A stretch of 64,000 bases of DNA from Chrysogorgia sp. JL179-B06 (GCA_035772405.1 JAYKKM010000145.1:1399001-1463000); one strand, 5' to 3'. Counted from the first letter of the stretch, positions 10,640 to 20,979 are shown. Notes: generated from the letters alone by a model not told the origin. Numbers and translations: made by a program.

Positions 10640-11034
10640 ATCATTAACATACGATTAAAAGAAACCAAACTTAACCTCGTTACTATATGCAACTAACATG
10701 AAGTACCTTTGACTACGGTAAATCTAATGCCCAGAATTACCGTGGGCTCAGAACGCCATATATCTCTCATCTCTGTCGAAACATATATCTCTGTCGAAAC
10801 ATATATCTCTGTCGAAATATATATCTCTGTCGAAATATATATCTCAGTTGAAACTCATATATCTCTGTTGAAACACATATTTCTGTCATGATATATATCT
10901 CTGCTCGGCAAAAAGATATCTACACAGGAATAAAGCGTAAATATCTCTATTTCAACGTATATTTGCGTATTTTAATATATATTTGTGTATTTTAATATAT
11001 ATCTCTGTTGCCCTTATGGGCCACGGGAAATATC

Positions 11035-11260
11035 ACCATGTTCATATGTTACGTTAGTTTATTCATAGCGTGTTTATTTTATATCCTAGCGACTAGGTGT
11101 TTGCCGTAGGCAGGATTTAACATGCTATGGGCGAGAACGGGCATGCTTAAATAACGTCATTTGTTATTACACTGAGCATGCGCACAATTGTACTGTCCCA
11201 CGTATGGTTGGTAAGTTCACCAGACATTATACCCACATTAATGCACTAGCTTTCTATCTT
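11035..11260. repeat. Left arm (inner piece) of the inverted duplication
   Basis: Reverse complement of about 12945-13165, including TAGCGACTAGGTGTTTGCCG and the GAGCATGCGCAC segment. This is the innermost preserved part, beside the central spacer. Confidence 0.85.
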
Positions 11261-12945
11261 CCGTTTGACCACTTGCCTGCTTGGGCGTAAAACTAGTTTG
11301 TACACTTAGTATAGCGTCACTACGGTTGTATCCAGTAACTCGGATACAGGTGTCCCCGCGTATTGACGTGAACAGGTACTGAAACTGTTGTCACCTAGAC
11401 GTTAAACAGGCTTCCCGTAAAACCGAAGGTACACGGCTGCTTCGGCGGAACAACCGTTCGTCTTCTCGGAAAGGACGTTAAACCGTATAGGTGCCCCACC
11501 AATTCGGGCTTGCCAGGGTCGCAAGCCAAGTGAGGGACACGAGTGCACACACTGCGACCGGTTCGCCCATCGCACACGGCTTCCTTCGGGTTGCCACCAC
11601 GGGTGAACCGAGAAAAACCTCACAAAACAAGAAAAAGAGAGTTCTCTTTATTTAAGCAAAGTCTATATCTCTCGAGTTGCTACATCTACAATGACTTATG
11701 TATGTGAAATGTGTTTAAAAAGTTTTGCCCACTTGAGAAGTTTAACCCGCCATGCAAAGACGGCACACAACGTTAGTAAGTTTATCTGCGAGAAATGTGA
11801 CGAGTCGTTTACGCGTATAAAGATGCTCTCAAGCGACATACAAGACAACATCTGGAAGATACGGTTCGTACTGCATGTGGTAAAAGTTCATCGAGCATGG
11901 CTCGGATAAATAGGGTAACGTTATCCTTCGTGATCGACTCTAAATAAATCAAATCAATAAAAAAATTAGAATAACCGATGGATGACAATAAATGTGTTTA
12001 AAGGTTACTTTATAGTACGCTGGTCACTTTAATTTGCCCACATGTTAACATTCTTATCCGAGACTGGATATTTAATATTAAGAGTTTAATATTAAGAATT
12101 TAATATTAAGAGTTTAACCCAACTCTTTGTTCCAAAGTAATTTGTGACCACCATTTGAGATGATTTTTACAATCATCTTTATAAAGTGCTTGCAGTATTG
12201 TTATGAGTGGCGAAAATTCACACGTGAGTGACCGTGTTAACATCCGGGGGGCGAAAAAATATTATTTCGTAGTCTTTTGAAACTCAATTTTCTATTGTCA
12301 GTAGAAAAGTGAAACTATTGTTAGTAGAAATCCTTGGCAATGAAGGCAGGCCGTTAAGTGAATTATCGATGGAGTTTTTTTACGTGTCAAATTGTAATTG
12401 TAATACAGTTTGATTTCGATTCTTGAATATTTCATCATGTCTCGTATATAAGTTGTATCCCCCGGTTTTTATTAACATGCTACTGCGCACGCGCGAGCTT
12501 GAATTTTGATTATCGAAGCACAAAAATGGCGGAGCTTAGGAGTCAGTGAGCTTCTCGAAACAAGGATTTTATGGACTTACAGTATTAAATATGGTGTAGC
12601 AGAAAGTATTCATTGTCTGTTGTGGGACGACGAGCCTGTATATAAAATAAAGGTCTAATATTCGGGATATTTCTGTCACTGTCACACGACTCAACTGTCA
12701 GGTACAGTATAAAGTCAGCGTAAAACTGCGTATTTGTCTTTGTTTATAAAATCACACGGCCTTATGATACTGCGAATCTCCGTTCTGCAGTTTCTCGTTT
12801 TCTCTTCTGATTTTGTCTACGTAGTTTTTGGCATTTTTGCGTAGTCAGCCTTTAGGTACAGTTTACACTGTCCTCCGACTGCGAGTATTTCGTCGGTCGG
12901 CCTTCGGAACGATGATTGAGTTGTTTACGCCGTAAAAGCTAGAAA
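11260..12945. other. Central spacer of the inverted duplication
   Basis: About 1.7 kb of single-copy DNA between the arms. It contains a C2H2 zinc-finger remnant (separate entry) and a short tandem TTTAATATTAAGA-type repeat at about 12065-12116. It also has a GC-richer stretch at 11340-11625 with no convincing frame. Nothing else can be supported. Confidence 0.6.
11691..11909 (+). pseudogene. C2H2 zinc-finger remnant
   Basis: The frame starts MTYVCEMCLKSFAHLRSLTR and reaches HAKTAH, a canonical C2H2 finger (C-x2-C-x12-H-x4-H pattern). A second finger begins FICEKCDESFTR. At about 11815 the phase shifts; the second finger's helix and histidines (DALKRHTRQH) are readable in the next frame, consistent with a small insertion near CGTATAAAG. 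The residues after IKML in the listed frame are therefore an artefact. No other domain follows. It could be the DNA-binding head of a transposon protein or a host gene copy. A possible AATAAA lies at about 11944. Confidence 0.5.
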
Positions 12946-14893
12946 GCTAGTGCACATTGTGGGTATATATGTCTGGGGAACTTACCAACCACACGTGGGA
13001 CAGTACAATCGTGCGCATGCTCAGTGTAATAATAAAATGACGTTATTTGAGCATGCCCGTTCTCGCCCATAGCATGTTAAATCCTGCCTACGGCAAACAC
13101 CTAGTCGCTAGGATATAAAATAAACACGCTATGAATAAACTAACGTAACATATGAACAATCATGGTGATGTTAGACCCAACCTGAGGATAATTATCCACT
13201 AACATTTTCTCCACAAATAAAAGTGTTCCCGTAAAAAGATTATATAGCTAGTTATGAATCGCATGTTAAATTTATCATAGATTCTGTATCATAATATGCA
13301 GACTTCGATATTAATCGCACGAACATTACATCAAGGTCGTTCGTTGCAAGACAACTAATTATCCCCCGTATCTTATTCATAAACATTCAAGGTCTATAAA
13401 AAACGACAAGAAGTATCTTCTTATACTAGAATTAAAATAGTCCATAAAATACATTTTACTATCTTAGTGACTACGTAAGCAATATCGTCGATTATTCATG
13501 GCAAGGTTTCGTATGACTTTGTCTCTTATCTATATCACAAGCTAAGGGGTGAAGATTATGTTCAACTTTAACTTCGTACAAAAGATATGAGACAGACAGT
13601 ATGACTCATGTGACCTTTAATTACGATTTGTAACTTATACGCTCTAGCATTTTATTTACCACCAGAGACTATATGCTAATATGTCGAGAGAAGTTGCAAT
13701 TATTAATTGCTTTATGTTGGTTAGTTATATTCTTTGCTGTACTCAAAGTGCAGAACACTCTAGTCTTTTGTAGTGATGGAAACAGAACGCATTTTCAAGT
13801 GTTCTTTTCTGTGTTTACGAATACTTTTACATGTTTACTTCTTTCATTTCTAAAACACCACTATTTGTTCCTTCGATTTACACCCTGAGCAATGTAACCT
13901 TAGTCCTTTAGTGAACACTAGACGTTACAATATATTTAATCGTTATATAATCTAATTAGCTTTGCACGAAGTCTGTTGTACAATTTTTGTCAACAAACCC
14001 GTGTCAAATATCTCATTTTATGGTGCTCACTATCTCACACTCTAATTGTAAAACGAAAAAAAAACCATCAGACAGAATGTCTCGACACTCATCATATAAA
14101 AAAATATAATATACACCAGTTTGCAGTCTCCCAGATACGTCACTTGATTCAAGTGTAAGGACAGGATGGATTGACATCACGGTATATACTTAATATATTG
14201 TCCAGTCTATATTTATTTCTTAATCATGACGGGAAATTCCCCTGCAGAGTATTAGGATGGAAGTCTAGGTGTAATAAAAAGATTCTGTACGATATTTCGT
14301 AGTCACGATTCTACGCAGTCAAGTGTTCCGATCCTGTTACTCTTCTCAAGAACAAAGTTACCATTTCCCGTCACACGCTACGGTTATAAGGGTTCGTGTC
14401 CGTTTACTCTTATCATCGTCAATGCTACAGACAAATTACGCAGCACACTCCATAAGCTTTGTCGTGTTTTACATATAGCCATATGTTTTTGTCTACGCTT
14501 CTGACAGTATATAAGACATCCAGCTATTTACGCGTTAACAAGTCACAACGAAAATGGCTTCACGTGCTGCTGTGGGTAAGTAAAATCACTCAAACCTTAC
14601 ATATTTCACTTAGTTATCCTATTCATAACTAATACTCAAAATACACAAATATCTTCTAGTCATAATATCATATTTGTTTTCATATCTAATATTCTCTAGT
14701 AAAACAGCCGTGTGATGATATAGATTGTGACGAGGAGGTTTACCAACTTCAATGTGGACAGTGGACACATCTGTCCACATTACGTGTATATAGGAGGCAA
14801 TGGTGTTCCCCTATATGCAAGTAAGTATTAAACCCAAATCTCTATGTTTGGACACATTTCATCATTCTAACCTCGCACGCTCTCTATCTCTTC
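12945..14893. repeat. Right arm of the inverted duplication
   Basis: A continuous copy of the three left pieces in reverse orientation. It retains both empty insertion sites (near 13166 and 13677). Its outer 340 bp hold the promoter, exon 1 and exon 2 of the small gene. The match ends at about 14893, five bases before exon 3. Confidence 0.9.
14508..14515 (+). promoter_or_regulatory. TATA box of small gene
   Basis: TATATAAG 39 bases before the start codon at 14554, which implies a very short 5' untranslated region. The identical element occurs in the left arm. Confidence 0.55.
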
Positions 14894-15270
14894 ATAGAAC
14901 ACCTGACGCTGTATTGGATGAATACCTCGGGCAATTTCCCGAGTATGTCCAACGTAAACAGGAACGTTATGCGTAAGTAGTTCACGTCGAATAAAAGTAA
15001 TCACATACAAACACGTATACATATTGAACAATTTCCAAAATCTTCTTTTAACAGGTTCCTAAGGTCTGTGGCTTAAACAGATTGAAAGTAGGCTTGGGCG
15101 TTTTACCGGTTTTCCGGTTTTTTTCGGTTTTATTATTAAACCGTTTTTTTCGGTTTAGCTTTTAGAAAAACCGGAAAACCGTCATCATTACATATTTAAT
15201 TTCATGCCACGCACTGATACCAGATTTGGCAGATTATATATACAGACAATAACACTGCGCGCAAATCATC

Positions 15271-15483
15271 ATGGCTGCCACAAACGTCAACGTCGAATTG
15301 CGGTCAAAAAAGGTTTCTGCGGCCTCTGCCTCTCCTGTCTGGCAATATTTCGGATTTAGACAAGACGAAAACGACAATGACCTGCCGACATGCAAGCTTT
15401 GCCTGAGGAAAGTCCGTGCTGCTGGGGGAAATACTTCCAACCTACATCGACATCTCCGAGATCATCATCCCGTCGAATATGCA
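15271..15483 (+). pseudogene. BED zinc finger of hAT transposase
   Basis: The frame begins MAATNVNVELRSKKVS. It carries SPVWQYFGF, then CKLC and NLHRHLRDHHP, which is the aromatic-plus-C2H2 pattern of a BED finger. BED fingers bind DNA at the N-terminus of hAT transposases. After HHPVEYARS the frame is unrelated. The catalytic RNase H-like domain is missing. Confidence 0.8.
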
Positions 15484-15498
15484 CGCAGCTGTATACCC

Positions 15499-15550
15499 TT
15501 CGTTAGCCAAACTTGCACGCAAATACTTGTCTGTTTGTGGTACAAGCCGG
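15499..15550 (+). pseudogene. hAT C-terminal dimerisation scrap
   Basis: In the next reading phase YPSLAKLARKYLSVCGTS is readable. It matches the start of the hAT C-terminal dimerisation domain, which normally lies more than 400 residues downstream of the BED finger. Joining these two ends with nothing between is the signature of an internal deletion. Confidence 0.6.
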
Positions 15551-16137
15551 AACATTGTTACTGCCAAGCGGTCTACTGAAACCACACAAGCCACAAGGTG
15601 ATACGTTGGTTTTCTTGCCTAAAAACCTGTGAATTCTTTATTCTTAAAACGTTTCTGACTTTTTCTGACAAGTTACAATGTATAATTTTGTTTAGTTCTT
15701 ATTAAAATTTCGTTTCGTTATCGCTGAACGTTCGTTTTTTTGTTCAATATTTTGCCGTGATCTACGCAGTCCTTTATAATTACTCTGTATACAGCCAAAT
15801 TATGACGTAAAGCGCTATTAAAAATGTGAAATTGCGTTCCTTGACTTCCTACTGAAATTGCGTTAGTTTCTGAAATTGTGAAAAACCGGTTTTACGGTTT
15901 AACCGGTTTAGAATCGGACGGTTTAGCGGTTTTTATTTTAAGCAAAACCGCCCAAGATTTGAAAGTTTATGTCCTTCCTCCGTGGTAAGTTATACATAAT
16001 AATCTATATAGACTATACTCATTGTAGATTCAATTTCCTTTTGTATCGTTTCAGATTATTCATGTGTTCCTTATCATATGTGGACGTCTGCGTCGCAGCC
16101 GCAGGCTATCATATGTGTGTGTGTGTACATTTTGTAA

Positions 16138-16143
16138 AATAAA
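16138..16143 (+). terminator. Polyadenylation signal of small gene
   Basis: AATAAA follows the last candidate exon and a short TG repeat. It is in the right orientation and distance to end the small gene's transcript. Confidence 0.35.
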
Positions 16144-16303
16144 GGGTCAAAACAAATTTTCACGTTTCGCATTGCTTTACTCTGTTCAGTCAACAAAACA
16201 AAAACTTGTCAAATTATTCCAATCAACTTTATTTCAAATAACATTGTTAATTATTATCACATAATTGCAAATGTTAATTATTGTTACATGATCGCAAGTG
16301 TCT

Positions 16304-16396
16304 GACGTTTAAGAAGTCCTCTATTCTTTGTGCAAAACAGTGTTCTCCAGACGTTTAAGAAGTCCTCTATTCTTTGCGCAAAAACAGCGTTCTCCA
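16304..16396. repeat. 46-bp tandem duplication
   Basis: Two adjacent copies starting GACGTTTAAGAAGTCC and ending TTCTCCA, differing at a few bases (TGTGC against TGCGC, and one A in the A run). Confidence 0.8.
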
Positions 16397-16615
16397 GTCT
16401 TGACATGTATACTTCAATAGTTCAAGACCGTTCACAGTTGGTCTGACGTTTCGTAAACTGTTCATGAAAACCTCGACAATCTTTGTCTCCGACACTTTTT
16501 CTAAAGCGCTGTCAAAATTCAACCACATTTTCTGGTCGTCTTCCATCATTAGACAATCGTGTTGTCTTTGAGACGAATGACTAATACGGAAGCCTTCACA
16601 ATTTTCCAACACCAA
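16367..16615 (-). CDS. Hypothetical exon-like frame, function unknown
   Basis: An 82-residue frame with ordinary protein composition, for example DDQKMWLNFDSALEKVSE then VFMNSLRNVRPTV. The frame stays open about 45 bases upstream of the Met. It ends inside the 46-bp tandem duplication, so the duplication may have created the stop. No domain is recognised and no splice partner was identified. It could be a decayed gene fragment or chance. Confidence 0.3.
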   Translation of the reverse strand: MVLENCEGFRISHSSQRQHDCLMMEDDQKMWLNFDSALEKVSETKIVEVFMNSLRNVRPTVNGLELLKYTCQDWRTLFLRKE

Positions 16616-16833
16616 AGTAGAAATGACGATTGAAACTTCTTCGGCATAACATTTTAATATAGTTTATCTTCAATCAGTTTTTGACGGTGGCTCAATATTT
16701 TTTCTCATCTCCAATGTCAGTAGGTACGGAGAGTTTAGACAAACCTCTTTCGAAAGCCATAATAAACAACAATCATCGCCCTCGACTTATCCGACGTTAA
16801 TTATAAAAACGTGTTTTCACGCATAATGTTTTT

Positions 16834-16933
16834 TCCGGTCAACACACGCGCGCTTTTCTAATACAAATTTCGTTTACGTTTTTCCTGTTTACATAAAAAC
16901 CTGTTTAATAACTTGTTTCCAACCAATAAAACT
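16834..16933. other. Left flank of gypsy element 2 with a repeated CCGGT-CGCGCGC motif
   Basis: TTTTCCGGTCAACACACGCG here resembles CTTTTCCGGTTAACATGCGC at 21005-21024 beyond the element. Both may belong to the target locus or to eroded ends. No gene is seen. Confidence 0.3.
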
Positions 16934-17080
16934 GTAATATATTGTAATATTTGGTTTTGGGGAGGACGTGGGAAGGAGTTTTATCCACTATCTTATAGAA
17001 TAACATTTCTTGTTATGTTTGTCTGAGTACAATCTTTATCAATCCTTATCTGTTTAGCTATGTGCTATCAGTACACTGCA
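16933..17080 (+). repeat. Possible 5' LTR of Ty3/gypsy element 2
   Basis: A segment starting TGTAATATATTG and ending CACTGCA directly before a primer-binding-type sequence. It contains the GGGGAGGACGTGGG run common near gypsy LTR starts. No second LTR survives to confirm the limits, because the 3' end of the element is inverted and lost. Confidence 0.35.
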
Positions 17081-17090
17081 TGGTGTCAGG
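17081..17090 (+). promoter_or_regulatory. Primer binding site of gypsy element 2
   Basis: TGGTGTCAGG immediately follows the LTR end CACTGCA. It starts with the TGG that pairs to tRNA CCA, and TGGTGTCAG-type sites are common in LTR elements. Confidence 0.45.
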
Positions 17091-17133
17091 TGTAAAAATA
17101 AGTGTATAAAGAACACTTTTAGCAGGTTTTGAA

Positions 17134-17945
17134 ATGGCAATCGCAGAGAAACAGCTCGCACCGCTTGATTTTGATCATGGATGTCTGGCTGACAACTGGG
17201 CGAGATGGAAAGAGCTTATACTTCTGGTTTTTGATGCATGGTCCAAACTCAGCCAAATGGAAATAATCCGAAAAGGCAGCATATCTCCTGATATCCATTG
17301 GTGAGAAAGGGAGAGATTTTTGTTGAGCTTGAATCATAGAAGAAGAAGACGAAGCGATCAAGCCTGGCAAGCTCATTGATATGTTTGATGAATATTGTAA
17401 CTCCCAGAAAGAATACAACTGTGCAGCGTAAGATGTTCTACGAGAGAAATCAGCGTGAGCAAGAGACTTTAGATGAATGGATTACGCAATTATGACTTCT
17501 TGTCAGGGACTGTTCTTTCCATGATGCTGATGATATGATAAAAGATAGAATTGTGTTGGGTACAAAGTCGAAAGAAGTACAAGAGAAGTTGTTACTCGAA
17601 GATAATTTGACATTAGATAAAGCAGTGAAAATTGCCCAGGCTCATGAAATATCTCGTGCCCAAATGAAAAAAAGCAACAATGAAAGAGAAGAAGAAATTC
17701 ATGCAGTCAGAGGGGGTCAGGAAACAAAATATAGAGGTGGACGAAAAGATTTCCAAAGGAAGAGAAAGCTAAACCCAAGACGAAGAGCGCAAGATAAAGA
17801 CATGTGCAATAGATGTGGTAAAGCACATTCTCGAAAGGAGTCCTGTCCTGCAATAGACAAAACCTGTTACAAATGTAGCAAAAAGGACATTTTGCTCAAA
17901 TGTGTAAGTCTTCAGTGGATGTCAAAGTACAAGATGTACAGAAGG
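17134..17945 (+). pseudogene. Gag of Ty3/gypsy element 2, multiply broken
   Basis: Starts MAIAEKQLAPLDFDHG and can be followed through frame changes near 17210, 17275 and 17425 and a stop near 17491. The longest open piece, from 17535, reads MIKDRIVLGTKSKEVQEKLL, a typical gypsy Gag C-terminal stretch. It is followed by zinc knuckles (CNRCGKAHSRKESC and CYKCSKK). The second knuckle is cut by a phase change near 17885. It is not expressible as one protein. Confidence 0.85.
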
Positions 17946-18430
17946 AGATTCATCACGCATCGTCAATGAAAAGGGATGATGACTTTTTTCTCGACACAGT
18001 CACATGTGATCTTATTGAAGAAAGTGAAGTTGTAGTTAATATGAAGCTGGGTTCGCGTGGAAAGAACATACAGTTCAAGCTTGACACAGGTGCGCAAGTA
18101 AATTGTATTCCATCTTCAGTGTATAACAGTATCTTAACCAGCAGTGTCAACCTTGATAAAGCAGACACAGTGAAGCTCTCTGGGTACGGAGGAAACCAAC
18201 TGGAAGTTCTTGGCAAATGTACACTGAGATGTCGATACCAAGATTTAACAAAGCTTTTGGAGTTTTACATAGTGAAAACTCCTGCCAAACCAGTGTTAGG
18301 ACTTCAAGCATGTCAATTGATGAACTTAATCAAGATGAATGTGAATGGTTCAAGTCAAGGTTCAACCTCCCAAGATGACCAAAGAATCAAAACCAGTGGT
18401 CCATGCACCTCGAAGAATTGGAAAGAATGA
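17900..18430 (+). pseudogene. Aspartic protease of Ty3/gypsy element 2
   Basis: The frame contains IQFKLDTGAQVNCIP, the catalytic D-T-G motif (near 18083), then LEVLGKC and KPVLGLQAC typical of retropepsins. It ends in an unrelated tail (SGPCTSKNWKE) where the N-terminal part of the reverse transcriptase should begin. That indicates a deletion or phase change around 18350-18430. Confidence 0.85.
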
Positions 18431-18482
18431 AAAAACTGGGTGTTGTGAGGCGAGTTAATGAGCCTACAGAATTGGTTAGTCA

Positions 18483-19636
18483 ATGGTGGCAGTAGAGAAG
18501 AAAGGAACTGATCGGCTACGCATTTGTTTGGATCCTAGCGACCTAAATAAGTCCATCATGAGAGAACATTATCAACTTCCAACTTTGGAAGATATCACAT
18601 CCAAGATAAGCAGTACAAGATATTTTAGTAAATTGGATGCGGCTTCGGGTTATTGGCAAGTTAAGTTGGACGACCAAAGCAGCAAGCTAACGACATTTAA
18701 TACACCTTTCGGAAGATGATGTTTCACCAAAATGCCTTTTGGAATTGTATCGGCACAGGAGATATTCCAGAAGAAAGCAGATGAGATTCTGGAAAATTTG
18801 GACGGTGTACATGTCATAATTGATGACATCCTAGTGACCGGTGCAACTCGTGAAGAGCATGATCGAAATTTACGAGCTACACTGAAACGTTGTCAAGAAA
18901 GAAAGTTAAAGCTTAACCCGGGTAAGATGGAGATTGGAGTGGAAGAGGTGATCTATTTAGTCATAAATTCACCGCCAAAGGTTTGGAGCCAGATCCCCAC
19001 AAGGTCGAAGCCATACGACAGATGAGACCACCCACATCGAAGAAGGAATTGGGGATGATCACATACCTAGCCAAATTTGCACCAAAGCTGTCTGAAATTA
19101 CAGCACCTTTACATGGGCTTCTAAAGAAAGATTCGGTATGGGTATGGGATGCAAATCTGGATAACGTCTTCACCAAGGTCAAGGAACTGATAACACAAAC
19201 ACCTGGGCCGGTGTTGCAGTATTTTGATACTAAGAAAGAGATCACCCTGCAAGTTGATGCTTCTCAATATGGAATGGGAGCTGTATTAATGCAAGAAGGA
19301 ACACCTATTGTCTATTCTTCAAGAGTAATTACCTCTGCACAACGAAATTATGCTCAGATTGAGAAGGAGATGCTTTCAATTGTCAGTGGGTGCGAGAAGT
19401 TCCATCAATATATTTATGGTCGTACAATCACCATCGAAACTGACCATAAACCTCTTGAGAGCATCCTGCGGAAACCACTGATAACTACGCCTCCACGATT
19501 GCAAAGAATGCAACTTCGACTGCAGAAATATGATCTGAATGTGGTGTACAGACCAGGCAAAGAAATTCCAGTTGCAGACAGCCTCTCAAGATCACTTAGC
19601 CCAAATGAAACTGCTGAGGAGGATGAAAATCTGTAA
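18483..19636 (+). pseudogene. Reverse transcriptase and RNase H of Ty3/gypsy element 2
   Basis: Three successive frames. The first has RICLDPSDLNKSI and YFSKLDAASGYWQVKL, and stops at 18717 (TGA after FGR). The second runs from PFGIVSAQEIFQ to DDILV, the catalytic Asp pair (near 18822), and changes phase near 18955. The third (18983-19636) reads KELGMITYLAKF, the RNase H active-site segment LQVDASQYGMGA, and TDHKPLE. Family length is near normal, but the stop and phase change abolish function. Confidence 0.85.
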
Positions 19637-19639
19637 GAA

Positions 19640-20297
19640 ATGGTGCACACAGTTTGGAGCAACATCCCAGTTACAGATGATAAGCTACAGGAAATTAAGA
19701 GGGAGACAGCGAAAGATGAAAGTCTGCAAATCCTCCAGAATACCATACACCAGGGATGGCCTCCAAAAAGATCAGATGTACCTGTTATTATCCAAGAATA
19801 CTGGCCAATCAAAGATGATCTAAGTGTGATCAACGGAGTTATTTTCAAAAATGAAAATGTGGTGATACCCAAAGCATCAAGATCAGATATTCTGCATAAG
19901 ATACACACTGGTCATCTGGGGATCGTTTTGTGTAAGAGAAGAGCACGGGACTTGGTATATTGGCCAGGGATGAACAAGCAGATACAAGACATGGTATATA
20001 CCTGTGGTACATGCTCAGAGCATCAGTCGTCCAACCCTCATCCAATGATTAGTTCAGAAGTGCCTGGACGACCATGGCAACGTGTAGCATCTGATCTATT
20101 CACTTTGAACAACAGAAATTATGTTTTGGTAGTCGACTATTATATCAGATACTTTGAGATCATGCAACTGCGCAACACGTTGGTCAGCACAGTAATAGAA
20201 GCCATCCAGTCCATATTAGCCCGACATGGAGTATGTGATGAAATGGTAACAGATAATGGTCCTCAGTATGTATCAACTGAATTCCAGAGATTTTCTT
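19640..20297 (+). pseudogene. Integrase N-terminal half of Ty3/gypsy element 2
   Basis: Carries an H2C2 zinc finger (HKIHTGHLGI, then CGTC) and core residues in ASDLF and VTDNGPQY, which hold the first two catalytic Asp. At about 20297 the sequence turns into the reverse complement of the rest of the gene, so the third catalytic residue is on the other strand. The remaining frame after QRFSYFWF is antisense. Confidence 0.85.
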
Positions 20298-20979
20298 ATT
20301 TCTGGTTTTGTAGACACAATCGCATCGTCACCAGGATTTCCTCCAGACATTTCTGTGTTGCATTGCTCAACAGCCTCTTGCTGGGGTTGCTGCAACTCTT
20401 TGTCGGTTATCCTGGATGTTTCCACTGTCTTTCTCAAGCATCTTCGGTTGCGTCGGTATTGACTGCCTTTCCGGAGTAACCACTGTAAATGACCTGGGGG
20501 TATCACTGATCTTAGTGACATGCATGGATACCATTTTTTGTCCAATCGTTGCATCCAGACCAAATCTCCTTCAGTTAACTTGGAAAGTGTTTTTGCTGTT
20601 CGATCATGGTACCTCTTCTGTATTTCATGCTCTGCTTCTCTACTTCTTTTCACATCAGATGGATCAATCACACTTGGCTTCAATTTCTTGGGAGATGTAG
20701 GAAGATTTGATTTCAATCTTCTACCCATCAATAGTTGACCAGGAGTTACCATGTCATCTGAAGGAGTAGTACGGTAACTGAGTAGACCTAGATATGGATT
20801 CTGCTTGTCTTGCTTGGATTTCTTGAGAATTCTCTTTACAACTTGAACATATTTCTCTACAAGACCATTGGCTTTTGGATGATATGGGCTGGTTAGTGTA
20901 TGCTTGAATCCCGATGTTGAAGAAAATCTCTGGAATTCAGTTGATGCATACTGAGGACCATTATCTGTTACCATTTCAT
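20237..20979 (-). pseudogene. Inverted integrase C-terminal half of Ty3/gypsy element 2
   Basis: The minus-strand frame starts again at VTDNGPQYASTEFQRF and continues where the plus strand failed. It carries SPYHPKANGLVEK, with the third catalytic Glu, then LLSYRTTP, and a C-terminal domain with LTEGDLVWMQRL. The last residues (KSLEFS) are the antisense of the plus-strand integrase and not a natural end. About 60 bp (20237-20297 and 20919-20979) is present twice in opposite orientation, with one visible T/C difference. Confidence 0.85.

Larger units (their letters stand above)
9883..11028. mobile_element. 1.15-kb TIR element with minisatellite TIRs and zinc-ribbon frames
   Basis: The inverted arms are about 285-310 bp (9883-10167 and 10717-11028). 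They start T(A/C)CCGTGGCCCATAAGGG, and both contain about 19-bp tandem units based on CGACAGAGATATATGTTT. It is flanked by AATATC at 9877-9882 and 11029-11034. The right arm of the big duplication has the empty site (AACATC near 13166). The 6-bp visible duplication does not fix a superfamily; if two mismatched flanking bases count it could be 8 bp (hAT-like). The interior holds two converging zinc-ribbon frames. Confidence 0.75.
15089..15958 (+). mobile_element. hAT-type deletion derivative with 8-bp target duplication
   Basis: 870 bp flanked by TTGAAAGT on both sides (15081-15088 and 15959-15966). The ends are inverted repeats built on CTTGGGCG(G)TTTT, followed by many ACCGGTTT/CGGTTT blocks at both ends. 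The interior codes for a BED finger and a hAT dimerisation scrap. An 8-bp duplication is the hAT hallmark. It interrupts exon 4 of the small gene. Confidence 0.85.
14554..16143 (+). pseudogene. Small multi-exon gene of unknown function, interrupted by a hAT element
   Basis: Exon 1 is 14554-14575 and exon 2 is 14700-14820. Exon 3 is 14898-14972 and exon 4 is 15055-15088, continuing at 15967-15984. Every junction has GT/AG, mostly GTAAGT donors. The joined frame is open through exon 4 once the insertion is ignored. The protein starts MASRAAV and contains CDDIDCDEEVYQLQC, TLRVYRRQWC and DEYLGQFPEYVQRK. It has about six Cys, many charged residues, no signal peptide and no membrane segment. I do not recognise the family. 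A 870-bp hAT derivative inserted in exon 4 brings stops. A further acceptor at 16053-16054 opens a last exon, followed by AATAAA at 16138; its reading phase is uncertain. Exon structure is inferred from splice signals only. Confidence 0.55.

Noticed and set aside
15073..15075. Stop codon TAA ending the small gene just before the hAT element
   Set aside because: Recount of exon 4 shows this TAA is out of phase; the frame runs on as CTT AAA CAG.
20256..20738. Plus-strand frames over the inverted integrase
   Set aside because: Antisense shadows of the minus-strand integrase frame.
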